NCBI RefSeq assembly: GCF_009827435.1
Contig: NZ_WTYM01000058.1
Location: 1 to 64,000, forward strand
Length of the DNA: 64,000 nt
Source of the DNA: Croceibacterium salegens
Lineage (GTDB): Bacteria; Pseudomonadota; Alphaproteobacteria; Sphingomonadales; Sphingomonadaceae
Reading direction: 5' to 3'
The position numbers and the translations under genes were made by a program. Numbering within the stretch: the stretch's first letter is position 1; every line of letters starts with the position of its first letter. Shown piece after piece: positions 44,969 through 54,398 of the stretch. The notes below the pieces were generated by a model. It saw only the letters and a list, made by a program, of their open reading frames with translations, did no database searches and was not told where the DNA came from.

Positions 44969-45634
44969 CTATTTTTTCGGTGCCAGCTCTCCGTCGAAGC
45001 GCACTTCGACCTTCGCGTTCTCATACCCGGCGATCTGCAGCGGGATGGCGAGGTTCTGGCGAATCGCCGCCTTGGCCGCGTTGCGTGCCATGGTGAGGAT
45101 TTCCGGCGTCCGGGCGAATTCGGAAGCCTTGCGTTCGGCCTGCGCGGAATTGTTCTTGAGCATATCCTCCGCCGCCGCGCCGATGACGAAATTGCCGTCG
45201 GTGAAGAGGCGGGCGTCCTTTTCGTCGAGATTGGGGATGCTGGTCTGCAAGGGCGGAAGGACGACGGTCAGCGTGTCCTTGCCATCGTCCCACTGCATCC
45301 GGTCCGGGCCGACCCGGCTCAGGTCGACGCGGTATTCGACCGTGGCGGGCACAATCATCGCCTGGCGCGACTTGAGGATCGGCACACCCATGACCCCGCG
45401 CTCGTCGGTGCTTTCGGCAAGGACCTCGAAGCGGCTGGAAAATACTGTCAGGCTGTTCTGCTTCTCGAAGGCGAGCATGGCGCTGGCCACCGGATCGCCT
45501 TCTTCATGTTCAAAGTAGGCCTTCCACGTCAGGAAGCCGACCGCGGCGAGCAGGACGATGACGACGAGCCACGGCACCGCTTGCTGCGCGGCAAGCGAAC
45601 GTTCGGGTCGTTCCTTCAGTTGGTCGTCTGCCAT
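44969..45634 (-). CDS. DUF4230 family membrane-anchored protein
   Basis: 221 aa. One N-terminal membrane helix (about 20-40, PWLVVIVLLAAVGFLTW), then a soluble part with NSLTVFSSRFEVLAES and VEYRVDLSRVG, matching DUF4230 of unknown function; it is predicted periplasmic. The start overlaps the end of the MBL hydrolase gene by 19 bases, so the two are co-translated. Confidence 0.7.
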   Translation of the reverse strand: MADDQLKERPERSLAAQQAVPWLVVIVLLAAVGFLTWKAYFEHEEGDPVASAMLAFEKQNSLTVFSSRFEVLAESTDERGVMGVPILKSRQAMIVPATVEYRVDLSRVGPDRMQWDDGKDTLTVVLPPLQTSIPNLDEKDARLFTDGNFVIGAAAEDMLKNNSAQAERKASEFARTPEILTMARNAAKAAIRQNLAIPLQIAGYENAKVEVRFDGELAPKK

Positions 45635-46497
45635 GTCTCACCCGAACGAGCGACGATGCCGCGGCGTTCCAAATCGTTCAAATGCGCGGTCACCGACATG
45701 GCCGCCGCGGGCCAGAGAAACTCCGGCACGCCCTTGTACATCTGTGGCACGAGCTCTCCAACCTCTTGCGCGGCCTTGCCGAGCAGGCGCAGGATCTGCT
45801 TCTCGCGCTGGCGGCGATGGCCGATCATTCCGCGCACCAGTTGCTTCGGGTTGCCGATCGCCGGGCCGTGCGCCGGGTAATAGGTGCGGTCGTCGCGCGC
45901 CTGCAGCTTGTCGAGGCTCGCCATGTAGTCGGCCATGTCGCCGTCGGGCGGGGCAACAACGGTGGTCGACCAGCCCATCACATGGTCGCCAGTGAACAGC
46001 GCGCCGGTTCCTTCGAGCGCGAAGCACAGGTGGTTCGAGGTGTGGCCGGGGGTGGCGAGCGCGGTCAGCGTCCAGCCGGGGCCGGAGACCTGCTCGCCTT
46101 CGGACAGCACACGGTCGGGGGCATAGTCCTTGTCGAAAGGCGCATCTGCGCGGGGGCCCAGCGTTTCGAGCGCCAACGGGGCGCAGCCGACGATCGGCGC
46201 CCCGGTTCGCTCCGCCAGCGGACGGGCGCCGGGTGAATGGTCGCGGTGGGTGTGAGTGCACATGACGGCAACAATCGGCGCATTGCCGATCGCCTGTTCG
46301 AGTGCGACAAGGTGGTCCTCATCGACCGGTCCCGGGTCGATCACCGCCAGCCCTTCATCCCCGCCGACAATGTAGGTTTGGGTGCCGGTAAACGTGAACG
46401 GCGAGGCGTTCGCGGCGAGCACCCGGCGCACCAGCGGCTCGAGCCGTTCGACTTTGCCGGTCGGCCAGGGTTGCGGAGGTATCGCCATCCCCGGCAT
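45616..46497 (-). CDS. Metallo-beta-lactamase-fold hydrolase (LACTB2/glyoxalase-II-like)
   Basis: 293 aa. Di-zinc motif CTHTHRDHSPG, then ALATPGHTSNHLCFALEG, LFTGDHVMGW, and YYPAHGP. A winged-helix-like C-terminal part (about 225-290) with VTAHLNDLERRGIVAR is typical of LACTB2-type enzymes, which include RNases and thioesterases. The start at 46497 has AAGGG before it. Divergent from glpK. Confidence 0.8.
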   Translation of the reverse strand: MPGMAIPPQPWPTGKVERLEPLVRRVLAANASPFTFTGTQTYIVGGDEGLAVIDPGPVDEDHLVALEQAIGNAPIVAVMCTHTHRDHSPGARPLAERTGAPIVGCAPLALETLGPRADAPFDKDYAPDRVLSEGEQVSGPGWTLTALATPGHTSNHLCFALEGTGALFTGDHVMGWSTTVVAPPDGDMADYMASLDKLQARDDRTYYPAHGPAIGNPKQLVRGMIGHRRQREKQILRLLGKAAQEVGELVPQMYKGVPEFLWPAAAMSVTAHLNDLERRGIVARSGETWQTTN

Positions 46498-46522
46498 ATG
46501 GTCCCTTAGGGAGAGGATTGAA

Positions 46523-47986
46523 ATGACCGAGCCGCTGTTCCTGATCCTGGACGAAGGCACGACCTCGACCCGCGCCATGCTGTTCAACGCCGCGGGTGTG
46601 CCGCGCGGGACCGCCCAGCGCGAACTGAACCAGCACTATCCGCGCCCCGGCTGGGTGGAACACGACGCTGGCGAAATTTGGGACCGCACCCTGGCTTGCG
46701 CTCAGGAGATGGTCGCCGCGGCAAGCGGTCCGGACCGCATTGCATGCATTGGGGTGACCAACCAGCGTGAGACCGTGGTGGCATGGGACCGCAACAGCGG
46801 CGAGCCGCTCGCCCGCGCCATCGTCTGGCAGGATCGCCGCACGGCAGGTTTCTGCGGGGATCTGCGTGCAGGCGGTCACGAGGCGGCGGTGCGCGATGCG
46901 ACCGGGTTGCTGCTCGACCCCTACTTTTCGGCTACCAAGATGCGCTGGCTCCTCGACAACGACGATGCCGTGCGCGGCGCAGCGCAGCGCGGGACACTGG
47001 CGTTTGGCACCATCGATGCCTGGTTGACCTTCAAGCTGACCGGCAACCTTTTGACCGAGGCGGGCAACGCCAGCCGGACCTTGCTGCTTCCGCTTGCAGG
47101 GGAAAGCTGGGACGAGGGGCTGTGCGAACTTTTCGGCGTCCCCACCGCCGCTTTGCCGCGGGTCACCGACAGTGCCGGGGACTTCGGCACCAGCTCGCTC
47201 TTCGGCGCGCCGATCCCGGTCACCGGGATTGCCGGCGACCAGCAAGCGGCGACGATCGGGCAGGGCTGCAATTCTCCCGGAGAGACCAAGGCGACGTTCG
47301 GGACCGGAGCCTTCGTACTTGCCAACATGGGTGCGGAAGTCCCGCGTTCCGAGCACCGGCTGCTCGGGACCGTGCTGCACCAACTTGGTGGCAAGCGGCA
47401 CTACGCGCTCGAAGGTTCGGTGTTCGTCGCCGGGAGCCTGTTCCAGTGGTTACGCGATTCACTGAATATGATCGTGACCGCGGCGGAAAGCGACGAGCTG
47501 GCGCGTTCGGTCCCGGACAGCGCGGGTGTGGTGGTCATCCCTGCGCTTTCCGGCCTCGGCGCACCGCACTGGCGGGCCGACGCGCGTGCGGCGATCACCG
47601 GCCTGAGCTTCGCCGCGACCCGCGCCCATGTCGTGCGCGCGGCGCTCGAAGCGATCAGCCACCAGACGCAGGACCTCGCCGCCGCCTTCGCCGCCGACGG
47701 GGCGGCGTGGACCAGCCTGAAAATCGACGGTGGGATGAGCGCCAACAACTGGCTGGCGCAGGACCTCGCTGGACTGCTGCAAGTGCCGGTCGTGCGGCCC
47801 GATTTCGTCGAAACGACAGCGCTCGGCGCGGCGATGCTCGCTGCGGTCGGAGCCGGACTCCATCACTCGCTGGAGAGCGCTGCTGCGGCGATGATCGTCT
47901 CTGGCGAAAGGTTCGAGCCGGCGATGGATGAAGGTGTCAGGAGCACGCGCCTCGCCAACTGGCGGGCGGCGCTGGCCAGGCTCTAG
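46523..47986 (+). CDS. glpK: Glycerol kinase
   Basis: 487 aa FGGY kinase. Motifs: LILDEGTTSTRAMLF, GVTNQRETVVAWD, the active Asp in GIAGDQQAATIGQGC, KATFGTGAFVLANMG and KIDGGMSANNWLAQDLAGLL. It converts glycerol to glycerol 3-phosphate. GGAGAGG precedes ATG 46523. No glpF or glpD lies next to it. Confidence 0.92.
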   Translation: MTEPLFLILDEGTTSTRAMLFNAAGVPRGTAQRELNQHYPRPGWVEHDAGEIWDRTLACAQEMVAAASGPDRIACIGVTNQRETVVAWDRNSGEPLARAIVWQDRRTAGFCGDLRAGGHEAAVRDATGLLLDPYFSATKMRWLLDNDDAVRGAAQRGTLAFGTIDAWLTFKLTGNLLTEAGNASRTLLLPLAGESWDEGLCELFGVPTAALPRVTDSAGDFGTSSLFGAPIPVTGIAGDQQAATIGQGCNSPGETKATFGTGAFVLANMGAEVPRSEHRLLGTVLHQLGGKRHYALEGSVFVAGSLFQWLRDSLNMIVTAAESDELARSVPDSAGVVVIPALSGLGAPHWRADARAAITGLSFAATRAHVVRAALEAISHQTQDLAAAFAADGAAWTSLKIDGGMSANNWLAQDLAGLLQVPVVRPDFVETTALGAAMLAAVGAGLHHSLESAAAAMIVSGERFEPAMDEGVRSTRLANWRAALARL

Positions 47987-48450
47987 CGTGCGGCCATCTC
48001 GTTACCGAGCCGGTCGCGCAGCCGGTGAATTGCGCTCGGATACATCGCGAAACGGTCACGCCAGGCGGCATCAAGCCGGGCAATGCGGGCATGGAAGCGC
48101 TCGGTGTGGCGTATCAGCGCGACGAGGTCGGAACCGAGCATCACCAGTTGAGCTTCGTCGGCCGTCGCCTGGCCCGGCGGCAGGCGGCCGTGGTGGCGCA
48201 ACTGGAATTCGCTTAGCTCGCCGGCGAAATAGGCCCGCTGGTTTAGCAGCCAGGCGATGCCATGCATCATCCGCGTGGTGGTGCGCAGCGCCTCGCACGA
48301 CAGCACGATCCGTGCCAAGTCCTCATTCCGCCCGGCAAGGTCGAGCCGGCCGGATAGGTCGAATGCCGAGCGCACCTCGTCGGCGAGCACCAGCGCTTCG
48401 TCGTAGAGCGCTTCGATGATCGTCGGACTGAGATCGGCCGGTTCTGACAT
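47983..48450 (-). CDS. rcdA: RcdA/DUF1465 family protein
   Basis: 155 aa, all-helical. EALYDEALVLADEVRSAFDL, LSCEALRTTTRMMHGIAWLLNQRAYFAGELS and DEAQLVMLGSDLV agree with the alphaproteobacterial DUF1465 family, whose Caulobacter member RcdA is an adaptor for CtrA proteolysis by ClpXP. Convergent with glpK (4-base overlap). A CtrA-like half-site TTAACCAT is 44 bases upstream. Confidence 0.75.
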   Translation of the reverse strand: MSEPADLSPTIIEALYDEALVLADEVRSAFDLSGRLDLAGRNEDLARIVLSCEALRTTTRMMHGIAWLLNQRAYFAGELSEFQLRHHGRLPPGQATADEAQLVMLGSDLVALIRHTERFHARIARLDAAWRDRFAMYPSAIHRLRDRLGNEMAAR

Positions 48451-48548
48451 CCTGCCCCATGGCTACTCCTCGCGTCGCCAAGATAACAGTTCCTTAACCA
48501 TAGAAATTTGGGTACAATGGTAATTGTCCCGCCTTTGCACATCAATCG

Positions 48549-48755
48549 TCAGGCGATGATGTCGGGCGTCAGGTGGTCCTCGATCGCGGCGATCTGGTCC
48601 TTGAGGAGGAGCTTGCGCTTCTTAAGTCGGGCGATTTGCAACTGGTCCTGGCTGCCCGCTTCCGTCAGGGCATAGATCGCAGCGTCGAGGTCGCGATGCT
48701 CAGTGCGAAGCAACGCCAGCCGCCGGCGCATCTCATCATCGCTTACCCCAGTCAC
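48549..48755 (-). CDS. YdcH/DUF465 family small coiled-coil protein
   Basis: 68 aa helical hairpin: LALLRTEHRDLDAAIYAL, then LQIARLKKRKLLLKDQIAAIEDHL, the DUF465 pattern (H-x-x-LD, K-K-x-K-L-x-L-K-D). Function unknown. Divergent from a second DUF465 gene. Confidence 0.82.
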   Translation of the reverse strand: MTGVSDDEMRRRLALLRTEHRDLDAAIYALTEAGSQDQLQIARLKKRKLLLKDQIAAIEDHLTPDIIA

Positions 48756-48931
48756 ACCCTGCGCCTTTCTCGACGTATCGAACCTCCCGCCCGTTTTGGC
48801 GTGGTTGGGTTTGGCGAATTAACGATTGTGTGTTTTGATGACAATCGCGGCTCCGGCCGAAAAAGCCTGAGTCGCCTTCCGGCGAGCCAACCGCTTGGTT
48901 CCTGGCCCGCCTGTTCGATCAGGAGAACACT

Positions 48932-49090
48932 ATGGACAATTCGCATGTCGCCGCCCTTCAGGCGAAACATCAGGGGCTCGATCGCCGCTTGCGCGATGAA
49001 CTCAGTCGGCCGGCTCCCGACGATGCGATTGTACAGTCTCTCAAGAAGCAGAAGCTCCTCATCAAGCAGGAAATCGTCGGAGTGCATTGA
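48932..49090 (+). CDS. YdcH/DUF465 family small protein
   Basis: 52 aa. It begins MDNSHVAALQAKHQGLDRRL and ends SLKKQKLLIKQEI, the same helical-hairpin layout as its divergent neighbour. AGGAGA precedes ATG 48932. The gene ends 65 bases before ptsP. Confidence 0.82.
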   Translation: MDNSHVAALQAKHQGLDRRLRDELSRPAPDDAIVQSLKKQKLLIKQEIVGVH

Positions 49091-49155
49091 CGCCGCGGTG
49101 CGTAGGCTCCGCGGAAACCTGTTCAAAACCTGTCCCATGCGATAGGCGCGGCGTA

Positions 49156-51426
49156 ATGTCCGCTGTCGCCGCCGCCCGTTCGATCCTGACCCAGCTGCAC
49201 GAGCTGATGGCCTCGCGGATTTCCGCGCAGGGCAAGCTCAACCAGGTGGTCGACATCATCGGTGAGGCGCTCAACAGCGAGGTCTGTTCGATCTACCTCC
49301 TGCGCGAGGGAATGCTTGAGCTGTTCGCCACCCGCGGCCTCGAGCAGAGCGCGGTCCACGTGACCAAGCTCGCGGTCGGCGCCGGTCTCACCGGCACGAT
49401 CGCCGCGAACATCGAGACGCTCAACCTCGCCGAGGCGACCAGCCACCCGGAATTCCAGTACCGCCCCGAAACTGGCGAGGAAAAGTTCCATAGCTTCGCC
49501 GGCGTGCCAATCGTGCGGCGCGAACGCGCAATCGGCGTTCTCACCGTGCAGCATGTCGAGCCGCGGCGCTACGAGGATGTCGAGATCGAGGCGCTGCAGA
49601 CGGTCGCCATGGTGCTGGCCGAACTGCTGCACAACGCCGGTCTGGTCGATGTGGAATCGAGCGGCGGGCCGTCAGGCGCGCAGACCGGGCAGGAAGTCCT
49701 GCGCGGATTGCAACTGGTCAAGGGCCTCGCACTCGGCCGGGCGGTGTTCCACCAGCCGCGCATCACCATCGAGCAGACCGTCGCCGAGGACACCGAGGCC
49801 GAACGCCAGCGGGTCTACCTCGCCTTCGACAAGATGCGCGAGCAGATCGACCACATGACCGGGCAGGCCGAATTCGGCGTCGGCGGCGAGCAGGAAGAGG
49901 TCCTGCAGACCTACAAGATGTTCGCCTACGACGAAGGCTGGAGCCGGCGCATCAATGAGGCGATCGATTCCGGGCTCACCGCCGAGGCGGCGATCGAGCG
50001 CGTCCAGCAACGCACCCGCATGCGCATGCGCGAGATCGACGATCCGCTGCTCGCCGACCGGATGCACGACCTTGAAGACCTGGCCAATCGCCTGCTGCGC
50101 ATCGTATCCGGCCAGCTCGGCACCGCGGCGAGCCAGGGGCTGCGCCACGATTCCATCCTGATCGCCAAGAACCTCGGTCCTGCCGAGCTGCTCGAATACG
50201 ACAAGCGCCGCCTTAAGGGCGTTATCCTCGAGGAAGGCAGCCTCACCGCGCATGTGGTGATTGTCGCCCGGGCGATGGGCGTACCGGTGATTGGCCGCCT
50301 GCGCAACGCGCGAGGTCTGATCCGCGAAGGCGACACCCTGCTCGTCGACGGCGACGCGGCGACGCTGACGATTCGCCCGGCGCAGGGCGTGCTCGACGCC
50401 TTCGAAGGCCGCCTGCTGCGCAGCCGCGAGCGCCAGGCCGGCTACGCCAAGCTGCGCGACGTCGAGCCGTTCACCCGCGACGGGCAGCGCGTGCAGGTGA
50501 TGATGAACGCCGGCCTGCGCGACGACATCGCGATGCTCAACCTGACCGGCGCCGACGGCATCGGGCTGTTCCGCACCGAGTTCCAGTTCCTCGTCTCCGC
50601 ACAACTGCCCTCGCGCGACATGCAAAAGCGGCTCTACAAGGACGTGCTAGACGCGGCCGGTGAGCGGCCCGTCATCTTCCGAACCGTCGACATCGGCGGC
50701 GACAAGGCGCTGCCCTACACGGTTACCGATAGCGGCAACGAGGACGAGAACCCGGCGATGGGCTGGCGCGCGTTGCGCCTCGCGCTCGAACGCGAAGGGC
50801 TGCTCATGGGCCAGGCCCGGGCGCTCCTCGAAGCGGCAGCCGGCAAGACGCTCAATGTCATGTTCCCGATGGTCTCCGAGCCGTGGGAATTCGACGCCGC
50901 CAAACTCGTCTTCGACCGCCAGCTTGAATACCTGCGCGGGCTCAAGCGCACGCTGCCCGAGGCGATCAACTACGGTGTCATGCTCGAAGTGCCCTCGATC
51001 GCCGAGATGCTCGACGTGCTGGTCCCGAAGCTCAAGTTCGTCTCGATCGGCACAAACGACCTGACGCAGTTCCTGTTCGCGGCCGACCGCGCCAATCCCA
51101 AGCTGGCGGAGCGCTACGACTGGATAAGCCCATCGATCCTGCGCTTCCTCGCCCGCGTGGTGCAGGGGACGAAAGGTCACGCCATCGATCTGGGGGTGTG
51201 CGGCGAAATGGGCGGGCGGCGGCTCGAGGCGCTGGCTCTGATCGGCCTTGGCATCCGGCGCCTTTCGATCACCCCGGCCTCGGTCGGTCCGATCAAGGAA
51301 CTGGTGCGGCGCATCGACACCGCGGAAATCGGCGCGGCGATGCAGGGCTGGCTGGCCAGCCCGCCGCCGAACATGCGCGAAACGCTCGCGCTATGGGCGG
51401 CGGACCACGAAATCGATGTGGATTGA
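49156..51426 (+). CDS. ptsP: PTS-Ntr enzyme I (phosphoenolpyruvate-protein phosphotransferase PtsP)
   Basis: 756 aa. An N-terminal GAF domain (about 15-160) is followed by the EI phosphohistidine domain (phospho-His in GSLTAHVVIVAR) and the PEP-binding barrel (GIGLFRTEFQFLV, FRTVDIGGDKALPY, ENPAMGWRALR, MFPMVSEPWE, VSIGTNDLTQFLFAADR, LGVCGEMGG). It starts the nitrogen/carbon-signalling phosphorelay. The ATG at 49156 gives the normal N-terminus; ptsN and ptsO are elsewhere. Confidence 0.93.
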   Translation: MSAVAAARSILTQLHELMASRISAQGKLNQVVDIIGEALNSEVCSIYLLREGMLELFATRGLEQSAVHVTKLAVGAGLTGTIAANIETLNLAEATSHPEFQYRPETGEEKFHSFAGVPIVRRERAIGVLTVQHVEPRRYEDVEIEALQTVAMVLAELLHNAGLVDVESSGGPSGAQTGQEVLRGLQLVKGLALGRAVFHQPRITIEQTVAEDTEAERQRVYLAFDKMREQIDHMTGQAEFGVGGEQEEVLQTYKMFAYDEGWSRRINEAIDSGLTAEAAIERVQQRTRMRMREIDDPLLADRMHDLEDLANRLLRIVSGQLGTAASQGLRHDSILIAKNLGPAELLEYDKRRLKGVILEEGSLTAHVVIVARAMGVPVIGRLRNARGLIREGDTLLVDGDAATLTIRPAQGVLDAFEGRLLRSRERQAGYAKLRDVEPFTRDGQRVQVMMNAGLRDDIAMLNLTGADGIGLFRTEFQFLVSAQLPSRDMQKRLYKDVLDAAGERPVIFRTVDIGGDKALPYTVTDSGNEDENPAMGWRALRLALEREGLLMGQARALLEAAAGKTLNVMFPMVSEPWEFDAAKLVFDRQLEYLRGLKRTLPEAINYGVMLEVPSIAEMLDVLVPKLKFVSIGTNDLTQFLFAADRANPKLAERYDWISPSILRFLARVVQGTKGHAIDLGVCGEMGGRRLEALALIGLGIRRLSITPASVGPIKELVRRIDTAEIGAAMQGWLASPPPNMRETLALWAADHEIDVD

Positions 51427-51526
51427 CGATGCGTCTGAGAAGCGCTCTTGACTTGTGCCGCGCGGACCCGTCTCTTTACGGCATAACGGGTTCGCAATTG
51501 AACCATGAACCGCAACAGGGGCGGAC

Positions 51527-52354
51527 ATGGACGATACTGACGTGAGAGAGGTAATGGATTTGCCGCAGAAGGCCGGGCCGCGGCTCCGCGCGGCGCGCGA
51601 GACCTTGGGCTTGACGCTCGAACAGGTCGCCGCGCAGACGCGAATTCCGCAGCGGCACCTGAAGACTATCGAGGCCGGAGAGTATTCCGACCTGCCGGGC
51701 CGAACCTACGCGGTCGGCTTCGCGCGGACTTATGCCAAGACGGTCAACCTCGACCCCGAAGACCTGGTCTCGCAGGTCCGGGCCGAACTCGACGAACAGA
51801 ACTACGACCGCGACTTTCGTGCGCCGGAAACCTTCGAGCCAGGCGATCCGGCGCGCGTGCCCTCGCGCAGCCTCGGCTGGTTCGCGATCTTCGCGTTGGG
51901 CCTGCTGATCGTCGGCGGGTTCTTCTTCTTCCGCGCGATGTTCACCCCTGCCGGTGAGCTGCCGTCGTTGGTAGCCGAAAAGGAAGCCACCCCGGCTCCG
52001 CAGCAGAAGGCTGCTGCAAAGCCCGCGGCGATCGACCCGTCCGGGGCCGTCGTCTTCACGGCGCTCGAGGAAGGAATCTGGGTCAAATTCTACGACGCCA
52101 ACAACCGCCAGCTGATGCAGAAACAGATGGCGCTGGGCGAAACCTACACCGTTCCGCAGGACGCCACCGGGCCGCAGGTCTGGACCGGACGTCCCGATGC
52201 CTTCGGCATCACCATCGGCGGGCGCGCCGTGCCCAAGCTGGCCGAGGGTGAGCGGGTCATGAAGGACGTGCCGGTCACCGCCGAGGCGCTATTGGCCCGG
52301 CCTCCCGCTCCGGTCCAACCGGCCGGGGAAAACACCGCCGCACCGGCGGGCTGA
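51527..52354 (+). CDS. RodZ-like helix-turn-helix membrane protein
   Basis: 275 aa. A Cro-type helix-turn-helix (about 15-75, GPRLRAARETLGLTLEQVAAQTRIPQRHLKTIEAGEYSDLPGRTYAVGFARTYAK), one membrane helix (about 117-138, GWFAIFALGLLIVGGFFFF) and a C-terminal periplasmic beta domain (DUF4115-like, about 170-255). This is the RodZ architecture, a cell-shape protein bridging MreB. A weak start signal (AGGGGCG) precedes ATG 51527. Confidence 0.82.
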   Translation: MDDTDVREVMDLPQKAGPRLRAARETLGLTLEQVAAQTRIPQRHLKTIEAGEYSDLPGRTYAVGFARTYAKTVNLDPEDLVSQVRAELDEQNYDRDFRAPETFEPGDPARVPSRSLGWFAIFALGLLIVGGFFFFRAMFTPAGELPSLVAEKEATPAPQQKAAAKPAAIDPSGAVVFTALEEGIWVKFYDANNRQLMQKQMALGETYTVPQDATGPQVWTGRPDAFGITIGGRAVPKLAEGERVMKDVPVTAEALLARPPAPVQPAGENTAAPAG

Positions 52355-52471
52355 GCGCCCTCCCTTACTCGACAAGCGAGTCCCGCCTTGGCACAACCGG
52401 CGGGCATAATTTGCCGCGGATAGCGGGCGGCGGGTCATTTCCGCGCAAAACATAAGGACGGAGCAATCCCG

Positions 52472-53452
52472 ATGAAATCCACCCTTTGCACGGTTTCGCG
52501 CATTGCGCTGGCGGGCGTCGCCCTCGCCGGGGCGCTGGCGCTTTCTGCACCTGCATCGGCGCAGTCGACCGACGAAGCGCGCCTGCGCAAGATCGAGGCC
52601 GAAGTGCGCGCCCTGCAGCGCACCGTGTTCCCCAACGGCGACGGGCGTTTCTTCACGCCCGAAGTCATTACCCCGAACGGAGCGCAACCGGCGAACAATG
52701 CGGTCGGCAGTCCGTCCGAAACCGCGGTGACCGATATCCTCGCCCGTCTCGATGCGCTCGAAGCTCAGCTCCAGCGGCTGACCGCGCGCAGCGAGGAGAA
52801 CGCCAACAAGATCTCCGAACTGCAGGCGCGTCTCGATGCGATGGGGCCGGCCACTGCTGTCGCCGCAAACCCGGCGCCCGAGGGTGCCACGCTGGTCGCC
52901 GCACAACCGGCGACATCGACCGCCTCGCGTCCGAGCCAGCAGACCCCCGCGCCGAAGCCGACCCCCGCTCCGACACCCGCACCGAAGCCGACGCCGGCCG
53001 CTTCGGCCCCGTCGGCAGCGCGGGTCGCGGCGGTCAAGGCGATCGAGAAGCCCATGACCGACGATCCGGGCGACGACGAATACGTCTACGGCTTCCGCCT
53101 GTGGGACGCCAAGTTCTACCCCGAGGCGGCGCAGCAGCTGCAGTTGTTCGTCGACAAGTACCCGAACCATTCGCGCATCAGCTTCGGCCTCAACCTGCTC
53201 GGCCGCGCCTATCTCGACGACGGCCAGCCGCGCACCGCGGCGACGTACTTCTACAAGAACTACACCGAGCACCCCGACGGCGCGCGCGGGGCCGACAGCC
53301 TGCTGTTCCTTGCCGATTCGATGATCGCGCTGAAGGATACTCCGCGCGCGTGCCGGGCCCTGGCCACGTTCGGCGAAAACTTCCCGGCGCTCGCCACCGG
53401 GCGTCTTCAGGAACAGTATGACCGGAACCGCAAAGCCGTCAAATGCAGCTGA
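52472..53452 (+). CDS. cpoB: Tol-Pal system coordinator (YbgF/CpoB-like)
   Basis: 326 aa. Sec signal (cut near ASA, about 30), coiled-coil (about 35-130), a Pro/Ala/Lys linker (145-185) and C-terminal TPR repeats (200-325: YVYGFRLWDAKFYPEAAQQLQLFVDKYPNH, GLNLLGRAYLDDGQPRTAATYFYKNYTEHP). It is periplasmic, linked to Tol-Pal and PBP1b. It overlaps tilS by 35 bases; tol-pal genes themselves are not in this window. Confidence 0.85.
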   Translation: MKSTLCTVSRIALAGVALAGALALSAPASAQSTDEARLRKIEAEVRALQRTVFPNGDGRFFTPEVITPNGAQPANNAVGSPSETAVTDILARLDALEAQLQRLTARSEENANKISELQARLDAMGPATAVAANPAPEGATLVAAQPATSTASRPSQQTPAPKPTPAPTPAPKPTPAASAPSAARVAAVKAIEKPMTDDPGDDEYVYGFRLWDAKFYPEAAQQLQLFVDKYPNHSRISFGLNLLGRAYLDDGQPRTAATYFYKNYTEHPDGARGADSLLFLADSMIALKDTPRACRALATFGENFPALATGRLQEQYDRNRKAVKCS

Positions 53453-54398
53453 CGCGGTAAGCGCGGCGCAATCGGCGCGCTTTGCCGCAGCCATCGGCAG
53501 GCTGTGGCCCGAAGGCTGGAAGATCGGCCTGGCGGTGTCGGGCGGACCGGATTCGCTGGCGATGCTCCTTCTCGCCCGGGCCGCCATGCCAGGCGGTTTC
53601 GAAGTGGCGACGGTCGATCACGGGCTACGTCCTGAAGCCAAAGCCGAGGCCGAGTTCGTCGCGCAAACCTGTGCCGCACTCGGCATTGCCCACGAAGTGT
53701 TGCGGGTCGAAGTGGCCGCCGGGAACGTGCAGGAAGAGGCGCGGCTGGCGCGCTACGCTGCGCTTGCCGATTGGGCGAAGGACCGCGGTCTCGCCGCGCT
53801 GGCAACGGCGCACCATGCTGACGACCAGGCCGAGACCGTGCTGATGCGTCTCAACCGGGGCAGCGGGCTCGCCGGGCTCAGCGGGGTGCGGGCGCGCGGG
53901 ACGGCGCCGGGCGGCACGCTGCCGGTGCTGCGCCCGCTGCTCGACTGGCGCCGGGCTGAATTGGCCGAGATCGTTTCCGCGGCGGGGATCGAGGCGGTGA
54001 GCGATCCGAGCAATGCCGATCCGCGCTACGACCGGGTGCGGATGCGCAGTGCATTGGCCCATGCGGACTGGCTCGATGTCGCGGCGGTCGCGCAGTCCGC
54101 GGCGTACCTAGCCGATGCGAATGAAGCGCTCGATTGGGCCTTCGAACGCGAGTGGAACGAGTGTGTAGAGATTGCATCCGGCGGTGTCCGGTATGAACCG
54201 TCGGCGCCCCGGGCCATCGCATTGCGGGTGGTGCAGCGGATCCTCGCCGGGTTCGGCGCAAGCCCTCGCGGCGGAGAGGTCGCGCGGCTGGTCGATGCGC
54301 TGGCTGCCGGTGAGGCGGGGACGCTCGGCGGCGTGGTTGCGCGGGTCGAGGCGGGCGGCTGGACCTTCCGGCCCGAACCGCCGCGCAGGTCCGGTTAG
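53418..54398 (+). CDS. tilS: tRNA(Ile)-lysidine synthetase
   Basis: 326 aa N-type PP-loop ATPase: LAVSGGPDSLAML, VDHGLRPEAKAEAEFV, AHHADDQAETVLMRLNRGSGLAGLSG, and PLLDWRRAELAE. It makes lysidine at C34 of the AUA-reading tRNA. The C-terminal TilS_C domain of E. coli is absent, as common in alphaproteobacteria. It starts inside the end of cpoB. Confidence 0.92.
   Translation: MTGTAKPSNAADAVSAAQSARFAAAIGRLWPEGWKIGLAVSGGPDSLAMLLLARAAMPGGFEVATVDHGLRPEAKAEAEFVAQTCAALGIAHEVLRVEVAAGNVQEEARLARYAALADWAKDRGLAALATAHHADDQAETVLMRLNRGSGLAGLSGVRARGTAPGGTLPVLRPLLDWRRAELAEIVSAAGIEAVSDPSNADPRYDRVRMRSALAHADWLDVAAVAQSAAYLADANEALDWAFEREWNECVEIASGGVRYEPSAPRAIALRVVQRILAGFGASPRGGEVARLVDALAAGEAGTLGGVVARVEAGGWTFRPEPPRRSG

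Noticed and set aside
49091-49155. Possible tRNA-like fold with CCGCGG stems before ptsP
   Set aside because: No cloverleaf, no T-arm consensus and the spacing is wrong; it is more likely just the leader of ptsP.
51440-51526. TTGACT box upstream of the RodZ-like gene as a sigma70 promoter
   Set aside because: No acceptable -10 box at 16-18 bases; a single hexamer is not enough.
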